64,000 nucleotides of DNA from Dryomyza anilis (lineage: Eukaryota; Arthropoda; Insecta; Diptera; Dryomyzidae): NCBI GenBank assembly GCA_951804985.1, contig OX638132.1:19945529-20009528 (forward strand), in the 5' to 3' direction. The notes below the pieces were generated by a model, which searched no databases, had not been told where the DNA came from, and saw only the letters and a list, made by a program, of their open reading frames with translations. The translations under genes and the position numbers were made by a program. This document shows positions 11,521 through 23,500 of the stretch, in pieces (position 1 is the first letter of the stretch; each line of letters opens with the position of its first letter).

Positions 11521-11980
11521 ACACTAAGAAAAAAAGTGATGTAATAAAATTAAATAAAATTTATGTAAATTTTATTTAAATACTTTTGTAATAAAAAACG
11601 TAACACTCCATATAAAAAAATATTACGTGCGTATTTAATTTCAAAATAAATAAAAAAGTATTTAATTTTATTAACAATTTCAAAAAAAGTAAAGTAAAAT
11701 AAAATAATAATTTTATCTGTTCTAATCTTCTTTATATGAAATAAATAGTTTTTAAAATACCAATTTACGTATTTATGATGTTGTGATTAAACTAAAATAT
11801 TATAACCTTAATAAAAAGTGATAAAAAGTATTTGCTTCAAATTTTATTACATACGTAATAAATTTGAATAACAAGTATTTACATCAAGTTCACATCAAGT
11901 ATTTAATATTAATACAAAAGACTACGAGTGAAAAACGTGTCGAAAAGTATTGAAATTTATTACTTTTTTCCCTCAGTGTA
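11521..11980. mobile_element. AT-rich TA-flanked MITE
   Basis: Termini CACTAAGAAAAAAAGT and, inverted, CACTGAGGGAAAAAAGT, next to TA on both sides. The roughly 460-bp interior is nearly pure A/T with ATTTTATT blocks in both orientations. No ORF. Confidence 0.55.
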
Positions 11981-12650
11981 GCAGTGTAGGGCAAAAATAA
12001 AAATAACGAAATTAATTATTTTTATTTTCTTTTTCCAAGTAATGAATAAAATGATTTATTTGCAGTGTGGGGTATTGTCCAAATAAAATTTAATTCAAAT
12101 AACAATTCAAACAAAAATTTTTTCATTACTTTTTCAATCGTTATTCAAAAAACAATTTTCAATCATTTATTAGTTATTCAAAATTACATTAAAATTTTTA
12201 TTATTCAAACTATATTATTCTAAATAAATTATTTGTGAATAAAAATGTATTCCAAATAAAAATTTCAAATAAACTTGAAATGCTTTCCATACAATCAAAA
12301 GTTATTCGTTATTTAAAATGTTTGAATATAAAACTTAAAAAAAGAATAAAAAATTCGAATAAACAAATTAAACTATTCATTATTTGGAAAGAAGAATAAA
12401 AATAATTCATTCTTTATTTGAAATATATTTTTTTTATTTATAGCATATACGGAATTAGATTCCGTAAACGTACCGTATTACGCAGCCGTATACGGTACAG
12501 AAAACGAAAAAAACCGACATTGAAAACAGTGTTCGAAACAATTTTTCATACAGTACCGACGGACCGTTAAAGGATCTTATTTTTAAAATAAAACGGAGTG
12601 ACCTCCGTAGTCTATATTACGTTTATATTCGGTACGTTTTAATGCCGCTT
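11981..12650. repeat. ATTCAAA-rich low-complexity tract and unknown sequence
   Basis: 12000-12430 repeats TTATTCAAA / AAATAATT-like words many times, like an expanded degenerate microsatellite. 12440-12620 contains a CCGTATACGG-type dyad (TACGGAATTAG...CCGTATACGGTAC) of unknown origin. No coding potential. Confidence 0.5.
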
Positions 12651-12659
12651 GTTTGTTTG

Positions 12660-13395
12660 TTTGTCTCTTGGTGCGCTATGCAAATGTAACCTGTGCACGG
12701 ATTTCCTTAAAATTTAGATTCATAGCAAAACCACTGAACGTATTTTTCTGAATAATTGCATTACAATGCTATAAAGGCCATGGATTATCCTAAACCATAA
12801 ATAAACCAGATTGGGCAAAGGGGAGTGGCACCTCCCATAGAACCCAAAAATTCAGTACAATATATCTCAACTCTAATGTTATCGATTTCAACTAAACAGT
12901 ACTTACCTAACTAAATGTCACCATACCAAACTTACCACACCAAAACAAAATATGAATCATCTGCACGGGTTTCTTTAACATTTGGAATATATATCATACA
13001 GAACGAGGAGAAGGTCACTAGATAGTTTTTGTTGACCACTCCCACTTTTACGTCCATTTTATTTTTGGTGTATGTTTCAGATTCTTAGCAAAACCGCTAA
13101 ATGAATTTTTCCGAAAATTTGCATTACTTTCAAAATAAATATGAATCCGCTGACCGGTTTCGTTCAAATTTGGAAAATATATCCTACAGACCCAAAAGAA
13201 AATGACTGTATAGATTTCGGTGATCACACCCATTTTTACGCCCATTTTTAATGAGAGTGTAAGTAAAAGATTTAATGCAAATCGCTGAACGTATTTTTCT
13301 GAAAATGTTCATTACTATACTATATGGCCCCAAGAGTATACTTAACTATAAATTAACTAGATTGGACAAAGGGGAGTGGCACCTCCCCTGTTAAT
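12660..13395 (+). mobile_element. degenerate Helitron remnant
   Basis: Carries the Helitron hallmark GGGGAGTGGCACCTCCC twice (about 12821 and 13366) and repeated blocks such as GCAAAACCACTGAACG and TATCATACAGAACG. The termini are eroded. It resembles the intact element at 4933-5783 and the one ending at 34045. Confidence 0.6.
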
Positions 13396-13701
13396 ATACA
13401 AAAAAATACAAATTTTGAAAATTTGTTAAAATAGTGATTTTGGTTATTTCTAAAATTATACATTCCGACTGTATTTTTTTTACAACCCATGATCATATGT
13501 AGTGGATATAATAAATATTTTGTTTATAATAATATACATTTATACCATTTTAAAGTTAATTAGCTATATTATTCATAAACATATTCCTAATAGGTTATTC
13601 ATTATATACATGCAACATATATGGAACATAATACATTTTATAATTTTCCTCTATTTTGCCACGTCATAACAACAAAGTTAATTCCGCCCATTATCGTATA
13701 T

Positions 13702-13905
13702 GTTCCATTATCAGAATGTATGACTTACATAACACCACATTGTGATATATTATTGCATTGTCCAACACATGTTCTTAGCCACCGCTTTGGAACTAAATAT
13801 ATGTTCCATTATCAGAATGTGTGACTTATACATCACATCATTGTGACATATTATTGCGTATGTTCAATACATGTTCTTAGCCACCACTTTACAACTAAAA
13901 ATAAC
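13702..13905 (+). repeat. two-copy direct repeat of about 103 bp
   Basis: The block starting ATGTTCCATTATCAGAATGT at 13702 is repeated at 13801 with about 85-90% identity, both ending in GTTCTTAGCCACC.CTTT..AACTAAA. No recognised function; ORFs across it are not credible. Confidence 0.75.
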
Positions 13906-14984
13906 TAGTTTGCAACATATGTTAAAAGCTACATATTTGCCACAAAAGTTTGTGGCAATGGTCGAGTCGTGGTTATTTGACTTAAAATTGACAAAATGGG
14001 TATACGCTCGCCTCATAGAGCCTTCCTCTATTAAGGTCCGCATAAGTAATCGTCACCATACATTATGTGGTCAACATTACAATAAAATGTATCTCAAAAA
14101 AGTCTTTAATTTTAATGCAATTAAAACAATCTGGATGAGTATGGTGAGTACTTTTTTAACATTTTTGTTTATCATTTTTTAACAGTACAATATCGGTATA
14201 ACCGTTACGTTTCAATCAAATACAGTTTTCAAATTCATTTCGGAATAATCCCTGTTATAGAGAAAAACATATTTGTGTATTTCGTACTGTATATATTTGT
14301 AAAATTTTTATTATATAATAAGCTTGGGTTAAAGCCAAACCGCAGGTATATTTACGAACTTTATAATATTATCATAATAACAGGTGTCGTGAATTTCCAC
14401 TGAAATTCTATAGCAGCATTCTTTAAACAATTTATTTGAAAAAGAAAAATATCATTTTCTTTTTTTTTTGGCTATAAATACATTTTTTATTAGCATAAGA
14501 AAAATATTTAGAATGACTAAATATCTTAAACAATAGAATGAACTAGCATATATATATATTTTGATATTTTGTTCACACATTTATTAAATATTTCATCGTG
14601 TTCAACACATCTTTTTTTCTTTCTCTTTCCAATACAGCTCCAGTTCATTACCCTCCCAGTTGCTTGGCTTGGTGAATACTCTTTAAATAAACACATAAAT
14701 AAAAGAAGAAAATTAAAAGTATAATAAAAAATATGTCGTTTGAATAAGAGCGATTTTATATCCATAATTAAATTGATTCAGTTTTGAACTACAACCAATT
14801 TATAACAATTCGGTATATGCTTTTGATGTTAGTTTGGGTAAAATAAAATTATTTGTCATAACTAAATATCTTCCAATCAAATGAAATTGCTACAACTAAG
14901 TTGACGGTACTGACATATTCGTTTGCCACAAAAAAAAATATCTGCACTAAGAAAATAAGATGTTTATGAAAGTCTTGCTGCAAC
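13906..14984. other. intergenic, nothing recognised
   Basis: AT-rich. The open frame at 13871-14182 shows no homology I recognise and has poor codon structure. A possible outer repeat arm (TTGCTACAACTAA, 14889) pairs weakly with TTAGCTGTAGCAA at 15570. Confidence 0.45.
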
Positions 14985-14986
14985 TA

Positions 14987-15400
14987 CACACAAAAAAATA
15001 ATTGCTTGGCGTGCAGTTGTTTCAACGAATATTGCTAAAGTAAATCGACAACTGCTCCGTTTCGTGAATACCTTTATTGTGTTTCTATATGTTGTATTTC
15101 TATATGCAGCCCTAGCGCTCCAACGTGTTGCAAACACGAAGTCAGCAGCACAACGAATCGTCGGTAATGTTCGATCGTCTTCGCAACATGTTGGAGCGCT
15201 AGGGCGAGGTAAAATGGCCGATTTCTTATAATTAAATTGGCTACCACAACTAAACAAATTGGTTGTGTCAATTGTATTCAATAGTTGATTGAACTGATAT
15301 GCGGTGTTGCAACAACTGAATCAGTCGAATGTTGACAGAACTAAGTAAATAGGTTGGCAAAAAAAGACGGTTGCCCCAACTGATTCGTTTTTTGGGTGTA
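14987..15400. mobile_element. TA-flanked MITE with CAACTGA/TCAGTTG interior
   Basis: Ends CACACAAAAAAATAATTG and CGTTTTTTGGGTG next to TA. The interior is full of CAACTGA and its inverse. A GC-rich hairpin (15109-15205) lies inside. It resembles the 23.5-24.5 kb element. Confidence 0.55.
15109..15205. repeat. GC-rich 97-bp hairpin
   Basis: GCCCTAGCGCTCCAAC...GTTGGAGCGCTAGGGC pairs over 23 bp with one mismatch around a roughly 50-base loop. Base composition is unlike the AT-rich surroundings. Confidence 0.8.
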
Positions 15401-15784
15401 TTTGTTTAAATTTACGCATTGTAGCAAATATTCAAACATCCCATAAATTTAAAGAAAACTTGCAGGAAAACTTTTAGTATTATTTAAATATGACATATAT
15501 GCAGATAGTTACGAGATATTTGTCACAACAGTTGTTTGAACAGTGGGTTAGTTATCGCAACAGTTTGTTTAGCTGTAGCAACGAAATTTTATGAACCGAA
15601 AAATTCGTGCATCCCACTGTCATATTAATTGTTGCGCAATAGCTAAGCACATATGTATTATTCTGCATTTACGTCTGATCGTATTTATTTCCGATTTTAT
15701 TATGTGCCGCAATGTCACACAATCGAATCAAACATATGTAGGAAAACCAGTTGCTCCCATGAAACCGAGCTCCAGTGGCACAAC

Positions 15785-16938
15785 TTACGTTTGTAGTAAA
15801 AGTTGCAGCACTTCCTGCTCCTTATTGGTCAGTCCATCGTAATGTGAGGCCAAGTTGATTTCCAACAATTGTCTGGTTTGCATACCGGTTAGGAAGGTTG
15901 AGGCGCCATTGAGCTGCATAAAGTAGTACATGGCCAGTTTTCCAAGTTCGACATTTGCCGCTTTACAGATAGTTGCTGCCTTCCGGCACAATTCCTTTTG
16001 CTCCAAGTTAGCCGGGCACCAAGGTTGCGGTCCCCCATTAGTGAGAAGGCCAAGAGCATGTCCGGCTGCGCAGACAACACCTAAATTTTGTTGTTGGAAA
16101 AAATCAATATACGATCGCAACGAATCATCCAGAAGAGTAAAGCGTGCATATGACAAAACGATCTAATGGAAAAGTTAATATATTGAATAGGTATTATGGG
16201 GCATAATATAATATATTTACGTCAAATCTACCAGGTGCACTCTCAATACATGTCTTCAAACGATCTAACGGGTAACCAGTTACACCAATATACTTAGCTT
16301 TACCCTCTTTGACTAGTTTCTCCAATTCTGGCAAACATTCATTCAACACAATATCTAAATCTTTAGCAAATTCTATATCGTGAATCTGTAATATATCAAC
16401 ATGAGCTAATACATAAAATCTACTTTTATAATATTACCTGTATTATATCGACGTAATCTAAATTTAGTAGTTCCAAACTTCTCTTCACACTTTCACGTGT
16501 TTTCTTTGCCGTAAAATCGAACATATCTTCGACATTTCTAGTATAACGTCCAACTTTGGTTGCAATATAGTACGTCTCACGTGGTATATTCTTAAGTGCC
16601 ACTCCTAAAACTTCTTCAGATCGCCCCTGACCATAATACGGCGCAGTATCTATATAATTAATGCCACTCTTTATTGCCTTTTGCGTAGTACATATGGCCT
16701 CATCCACATCAAGGTCACTGCAATTGAAACACTCAACACCAGCTATATGATTTCTTATCAGGGCATCTCCCCAGGTATCTATTTACCAAACTTACCCATA
16801 CAAATTGCTAAATGTACCACAACCTAATGCAATTTTTGATACTTGCAAGCCAGTCCGTCCCAGAATTCGATACTCCATACGTTTACATAATTCCTCATCG
16901 TGAAATCCTTTAAGATATGTTGGAGGTACGGCAGACAT
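15785..16938 (-). CDS. aldo-keto reductase (L-galactose dehydrogenase-like)
   Basis: Four exons, 16938-16796, 16717-16438, 16385-16221 and 16162-15785, join in phase to 321 codons plus stop. The first ATG (MSAVPPTYLKG) is preferred over upstream in-frame sequence. AKR landmarks: GRTGLQVSKIALGCGTF (N-terminal strand), the catalytic tetrad Asp/Tyr in IDTAPYYG, Lys in ATKVG and His in IQIHDIEF, then GVTGYPLD. The family (Drosophila CG18547/CG3397/CG12224 group) makes NADPH- or NAD-dependent reductases of small aldehydes and sugars in the cytosol; the substrate here is unknown. Relatives run about 20 residues longer with a Trp-Glu-Gly near the end. Here TAA follows QLLLQT, inside a perfect donor C|GTAAGT, so a last exon or a frameshift may be missed. 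Confidence 0.85.
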
Positions 16939-17010
16939 TTTCGTATAGTTTCTATATAATTTTATTATAAAGTGAATTAAATTAGTTGTGTATTGCGTAA
17001 AAAAAAACAA

Positions 17011-17706
17011 TAAAAATCGGGATCGTAAAAGTTAGATAGCTCCTCTTATTACTAGGTACGCGATGCAACTGAAATGAGTAAATTCTACTTCACTAGAACT
17101 TGACTCTGCTTAGCTTTGATTGTCGATTGAGCATGATGTTTTCGGTATTACTGTATACCCTATAGCCGATAAAATCCGACATTCAACTAGAAATTCAAAA
17201 TTTTACAGTAAATATTACAGTCAGATTACAGAAATAAATTTTATTTGAATTAACGTCAAGCTCAATATTATTTTTTAAAGAAACATTTCCCTTAAAATAG
17301 GGAACAATTTCTTAAAAAAAGAAAATTATATATTTTAGCACTTATAGCTTAACTTATAATGTTGATCATTAATATGTAATGTAGATCCATTCATAAATAT
17401 TTGTAAAATAACTACTGTCAGTTTATGCACATGTCCAGAAAGCTCTTTAATTTTATACAGCGTCTTGAAATAGTTGACAGTCAAAATATAAATATAGACC
17501 ATTAAAATATAAATTATTTGACTTCAAATATGAGTATATCATTTTCTTATTTTTTGATATTAATAAATATAAATATTTAAATTTTAAATAAATGGGGCGG
17601 AATTATGGTAATTTACCTTATAGAAATCTATAGACTAAGTAAATCATTTTTTTATCTAGAATTTGTTATCATTTTATATAAACAGAGGTCAATAAATAAG
17701 CGAAAC
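17011..17706. other. intergenic upstream of the aldo-keto reductase
   Basis: AT-rich. It must hold the reductase promoter, but no TATA/initiator pair is convincing. Nothing else is seen. Confidence 0.45.
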
Positions 17707-17708
17707 TA

Positions 17709-17927
17709 CACCCAAAAAAAATACTATATAAATAATAGTTTTTTACTATTAAAAATAGTCAATAGGATAAATTATTATTTTAATCGGAAAATACCATTAA
17801 ATACTAGAAAAATACCATGACATTGTCATTGAGTTTATATGAAAAGTTTTATTTTTTGTATACTATTAAATCAATAATAGTCCTATTGACCAATTTTAAT
17901 GGGATTTGAGGCAATTTTTTCTGGGTG
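17709..17927 (+). mobile_element. TA-flanked MITE, family A copy 2
   Basis: 219 bp, CACCCAAAAAAAATAC...TTTTCTGGGTG, TA on both sides, opposite orientation to the copy at 6603. Interior closely similar (CCATTAAATACTAG, CATTGAGTTTATATG). Confidence 0.85.
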
Positions 17928-18119
17928 TACGGTTTGTCTTATTTAATGGTCGAAAATTTCAAAATAATAAATATGTCAAACCAAAATCGACGTCGAAAAT
18001 CGATTTACTTAAATTGGTTTTTACGCATATACTCACTTGAAAACAAACCATTTGGGAAAGTTAGGCCACATGGGAAATATCGAAGTAGGGATATTGTGAT
18101 AGTTGGTGTGATTAAGTTA

Positions 18120-18770
18120 TTAATGATTATATAGTTATAGTCGGTCTAAGCCGACTATAAACACCCTACACATATGTGATAATGTGTGCGATGACCACTT
18201 AAAAAGGCGCATAGGTCACCAGGGTTTATAAATCCTGAAAATACCTACAAAGTTGAAATTGCTGAAGATTTCCTTTCATTTGATACCCATATGTACAAAT
18301 GGGTAGGTATACCAAATTTCGATTTTTTTTTTTTCGAGAACTACACGTCAGTTTCCGAGAAAACATTATTTTCACGTATTTAAGCATAAATGCAATATAT
18401 ATTTGGCAAAAAAAGTTCACTTAAGCTCGTATAAAGTAAAATTCATCCGTAGATATAAATTTTATGTGGTATTTGAACATAAGTGGTCGGTTCGCAGGTC
18501 ACAAAGGTTCTATCTTGCCAATCTTCTTGTTGGTACAGCGTAGATATATAAGTAATATCTAAAATGAACCAGGAGGTTATGCTGATCAAGAATATATATA
18601 CTTTTCCATATCGGGGATGCTTCCTTCTGGGTATTAGAAACTGAGTACCAAACTGAATATACCCTTTCATTCTTAGTGTAGGGTATAAAAACGGAATAGG
18701 GTATAAATTCAAAAATTGGCCCAGCTCACCCTTCCGGTACATATCGACAACAAAAATTATCACAATTATC
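18120..18770. repeat. dispersed repeat with AAAAAAGTTCAC / GGTCACAAAGG blocks
   Basis: Segments here (GCATAAATGCAATATATATT, AAAAAAGTTCACTTAAGC, CAGCGTAGATATATAAGTAA) recur at 49560-49730 and partly at 62836-62925, so this is a dispersed repeat of unknown class. The tail has the AGGGTATAAA words common in fly repeat DNA. No ORF. Confidence 0.6.
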
Positions 18771-18891
18771 ACAGGGTTTTCAAGTATATTTGAGAGTTCA
18801 AAGGTAAATAAATAAAATGTCCAGTTTTAGCAGCAAATGCTGTTTCATACGCTAACAACAAATCACAATCCAGAACTGGCATTTTAAAATG

Positions 18892-18969
18892 AAAAACTGA
18901 GTTTTCAGAAAACTTAGTTTTCAGTAACTGAGTTTTCAGAAAACTGAGTTTTCAGTAAACTGAGTTTTC
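18892..18969. repeat. ACTGAGTTTTCAG tandem array
   Basis: About five copies of a 16-18 bp unit AAACTGAGTTTTCAGT. The unit is partly palindromic. Confidence 0.8.
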
Positions 18970-19649
18970 CAAAAAAAGAGTATGTCAAGAATATGCAAAA
19001 GTGGATTGCCACGAATACAGCCATGCAAAAATGGAATGCCTTCGATATTACCACATCGCACAAAAACTCCAATGTAATTTTGAGTTCAAGGTTTGGATTT
19101 AGGTTGAATAATTGTATGCTGATATCTTCTGATTTGAAGTAGGGGTAGATGGAAGGGGTAAAAGGAAGGTAGACGCAGTATATAGAACAATTATAGGTTT
19201 GCAATTAAAGATTGACCACGCCTTCTTCTCTTTTTTATGGCTTTTTATATTTTTGTATACTTGTGTGGGGTAAAGGCTCATTTATGGGAAAGGGATTGGC
19301 ATGCCTCTTTATAATGTATTAGTAGATTTTTGTATTAAAATAAGAATTACTAAGACGTGTATACACGTGACGGAAAGTATTTCTTTTCAGATTTCACCTT
19401 AGTGACAGTATCGCGATTCAAAGCTTGTTCATCCTCAAGTAAAAAAACATTTGATTTCTTATTTCAATTCAATAAAAGTTAGTTCGTGAATAGTAATAGA
19501 TCACCTTGCTGTATTTATTTGTAAGCAGTGCAGTGTAATTGATATTTGCTACACGTAATCGTATTTTTAATAAGTTTCTAAGTTGTTTTTCAGCACTAGA
19601 TGTTTACCTTAAATACGATATAAGTGATTTCCAAGTAAATTAATTAATA
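18970..19649. other. intergenic, nothing recognised
   Basis: Moderately AT-rich. Short ORFs only, none with recognisable similarity. Confidence 0.45.
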
Positions 19650-19954
19650 ATAATAATAATAGTTTGGCACTACAGTCCTATAAGAACTTAGGCCGAGCTC
19701 TCTCACCATTTTGAGCTGTGCGTATTATATTTGTACTCAAAGTGGTGGGACCTACAGTTTATTGCCGAATCCGAACGGCGGGTGAGAGCTTTTCATAGGC
19801 TATGGTTTTACTCTCGTAGGTTTGCCATTTACTGACGAGAGGTAGCGCGGTATAGAAAAATGTTTCTATGAAAAGATGTTGTTAGCCCCAGGCTTGAACC
19901 GGGGACCTTTCGGCTCGCAGTCCAACGCACTAACCACTGAGCTACCGCGGCTAC
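19650..19954 (-). mobile_element. tRNA-derived SINE, copy 1
   Basis: The minus strand begins GTAGCCGCGGTAGCTCAGTG with an RNA pol III A box (TAGCTCAGTGG) and B box (GGTTCAAGCC), runs through a roughly 230-bp unrelated body and ends in an (ATT)n tail. An 11-bp target duplication ATTAATTAATA flanks it (19639-19649 and 19955-19965). Copies at 22838, 27430 and a decayed one at 31795. Confidence 0.9.
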
Positions 19955-19965
19955 ATTAATTAATA

Positions 19966-20550
19966 GGGCTGTAATATTTGTGGTAAACATCTTTGTTTTT
20001 TTAGTGAAGTGTACTTTAATCCATATATCGTTGCGGTAATAGTAAAACCAACCAAATACATTTAATGCAAAGCTTATTTTGAATGTTTATTGATCATTTA
20101 ATATAAAATAGCAACATCAGCTATCAGAAACTTGCTGATATATACATAATTTTGTAAACAAACAGATTTACCAATAAACAACATAAAGTCGGCTTTTTTT
20201 TTTGTCGAAAAACTATCTTTTAGTCGCAAGCTGAATGCAATTAAAACCATAAAAATGTAGTTGAAGCATTTTACGTAATCAACCACGACCAACAACATTT
20301 TTTTTTTATTTTCATTTAGACCGGCAACGAACTATTGAGCCAAATGAAAACTTTTTTATTATAGTTTACATTAATTGAACTTGGAGTCTCCATATTGTTT
20401 AATCCTTTTTGTAAGGTTTAGTTATTTTTAATGTAGTTATTTATTTGATAGTTATTATGTTCACATAATCCATACATACGTATAATAAATATATTTTATT
20501 TTTTTCATTTTTCATAATTGATCATTATTTATTTTACGAACGCAACTCTT
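19966..20550 (-). other. 3' flank of midline fasciclin
   Basis: AT-rich region after the mfas stop codon, presumably 3' UTR. A minus-strand AATAAA lies just below 20535. Nothing else is seen. Confidence 0.5.
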
Positions 20551-23500
20551 TTAGAAGAAAGGATCACCGAATTGATCAATCTGTTGTTGTTGTTGAGTAT
20601 TTAGATGACGTCGTTTAGGAACAATAATATCATTGATCTCGTGAACAATGCCATTCATTGCAATAGCATCACACTTAGTAACTCCAACATTCTCGATGAT
20701 CGGACGACGTTCGCGTGTAATACGTAAATGGGCGCCATTAATGGACTCGATGGATCGAACAAATGGCCAATTGGTAGGAATAATACCAGCACAGCAAACA
20801 ACATCATTTACAATGTGAGTTTTAACCAGATTTTCCAATTCGGTCTCTATTAGTGATTTCTTCCAATCTTCAACCTCATCAAAGACATCATTTTTAGGCA
20901 CTAAAAGTGTGAAAGACTCCTCCGCATCCATCAGTCGTGCAGTTAGATTGGCAGCGCGCACAAGTTCTAGAAATTTGCTATAGTTTGGATTGGATTCCAA
21001 CAGTTGCAGCAGATTCTGTAATATATTGCATTTTTGATAAATAAGAAAGAATATACTTTAAATAATAAATATTAATCCATTGTTTAGCAACAGTCCCGGT
21101 TTCGTAAAAAGTGTAATGGTTGAAAATATCCCCAAAGACCTTCTCACAAATCGGATGTTACATGGATTGATATTGTCTACTAACCATTTTTGGCGCCGTC
21201 AATTCCTTATCAACTTGGTGTAATACAGAGCCGCAACTTTCATCGTCGAAGTGTATGAGACGCGCACAATTAACGGTGGCCCGATTCATAACATTGGAGA
21301 ACATAGCATGTGTAGAGTACAGATTAATACGAACTTCGGCACCCGCAGCAGCTGTTGGCAACAGAGTTTCGGTTAAGTCGCAGGTCTTGATCATTGGCGT
21401 GACGACGTGATAGTTAATAAAGTCCAAAAGTTCAGCATTATTCTTTAGTTTTTCAGGTGTCTCTTTTAAAATCTGTGCCCATTGTGTACCCTGTAGAGCT
21501 TTATCAGTTGGCGCAAATACCGTTATGTTGTTCATGTCATTAATCATTTCATATAAGCCAGCTGCTTCCAAAAGTCGTTGGAATAGCGTGATATTTTTCT
21601 TTGCCATTAACGTGGACATGGGAAGCGCCGATGATGTGGGTAACACGGTGTCAATGACATGCATCACTCCATTGGTGCCCATTATATCCGCTTCGATAAT
21701 TTTCGCAATGCCATTGATTACTACGGGTTGCTGTTGTTCATCCAATAAATCAGAAACTTCAGACTTCTCAGCGGCGACCTTGGAGCGATTGAAACGCATG
21801 GCTTCACCGAGCACATTGTAAGCAGTTGTCTTTGCGCCAGCAACGGAAGCAACCGAACAGAAGGTTAGATCCAGCACATGATTCTTTAAAATATCTATAA
21901 ACGAGAGTTAATGTATTATGTCATTAAAAAAAAGTGTCACTAAAAATTTTAATTTATCACTAAAACAATTTTAATTGTAATTTATTTTATTTGAATTTTA
22001 TTTTCAAAAATTAATCATTAAAAAAATTTGATCTTACTTAAGGCACAACCCTTTCCCTCTTTAAGCGATCTTCTTAGCTGCGGTTCCAATTGTTCAAAAG
22101 CCGCATCTGTGGGTGCAAAAATAGTAACTGGACCTGCGCCCTCAAGCAACTCGTTAAGCTGTGTCTTTTCCAGTATAGTGCGCATGATGGACATGTCGGC
22201 ACGTTGACGTATAATGTCCATGACATTCATTGTCACAGGGTTGAGCACACCATTTAGAACATGTACTAAGCCATTCTCAGATAGAGTATCATGTTTTGTA
22301 ATCGGCACACAATTAGCAGTATAACGCAATGGTTCGGCGCCCAATCCATGTGGTAGTTGATAGGCGTTCATCCGCACCTGCTGATTCTGCTGTTGCGTCT
22401 TTAGCATTTGCTCATTGGTCACATCATCCAAATAAAACTCTCCAGGAACTATGTGGCGCAAGAACAAACTGCGCGTTTCATCATCGGACTTTGATTCTAC
22501 CAAATTCTGCAGAAAGTAATTATTATAAATATTAATATAATATTTCTACAAATAAAAATAATTTGAACCAATTTTGCTTTAATTATAACACTACACAACA
22601 AAATGATAAAAAATGAGCACAGTAATTACCACATTTTTTGTATTATAGAAAATAAACCGCAGAATTCGAAAATGTGGTTTACGAGATATCGGCTAATGCA
22701 TTTTTTACTGATATTTCAAAAAGATGATCACATATATTTGCAAAATTCTCTCGTTCTCACAGAAATAATTCTCACCCAGAAATAATTCCTTCAAATTCCT
22801 TTAAAGTTGGTCAATAGGACAATTATTTATTTAATAATATAATAATATAATAATAATAGATTGGCGCTACAGTCCTGTATAGAACTTCGGCCGAGCTCTC
22901 TCACCATTTGAGCTGTGCGAATTATATTTGTACTCAACGTGGTGGACCTACAGTTTATTGCCGAATCCGAACGGCGGGTGAGAGCTTTTTCATAGGCAAT
23001 GGTTTTACTCTCGTAGGTTTGCCATTTACTGACGAGAGGTAGCGCGGTATAGAAAAATGTTTCTATGAAAAGATGTTGTTAGCCCCAGTCCAGGCTTGAA
23101 CCGTGGACCTTTCGGCTCGCAGTCCAACGCACTAACCACTGAGCTACCGCGGCTACATTTGATTTAATAGTATATAAAAAATAATCTTTTCATATAAACT
23201 CAATGGCAATGTTATGGTATTTTCTACTATTTAATGGTATTTTCCGATTAAAATTATAATTTATCCTATTGACTATTTTTAATAGTAAAAAACTATTATT
23301 TATATAGTATTTTTTCTGGGTGTACTTATATAATCAATTGCTAAATCAAATGATTTTAAATTGGTTTACTTGCTTTAAGAGAACTCTATAGGAGAACTTG
23401 AAAAAAGTAATTTTTTCGACCATATTTTGAGTAAAAAATACATTTAAAAAACATCGAAAAAGCAAGAAGATACACAATTTGCAATATTCCAAAATTAGTC

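Noticed and set aside
13871..14182. A 103-codon gene
   Set aside because: No recognisable domain, starts within a direct repeat, no splice or promoter context.
19880..19954. A tRNA gene on the minus strand (A and B box present)
   Set aside because: It is the head of a 300-bp repeated unit with target duplications and an ATT tail; the acceptor stem does not close. It is a SINE.
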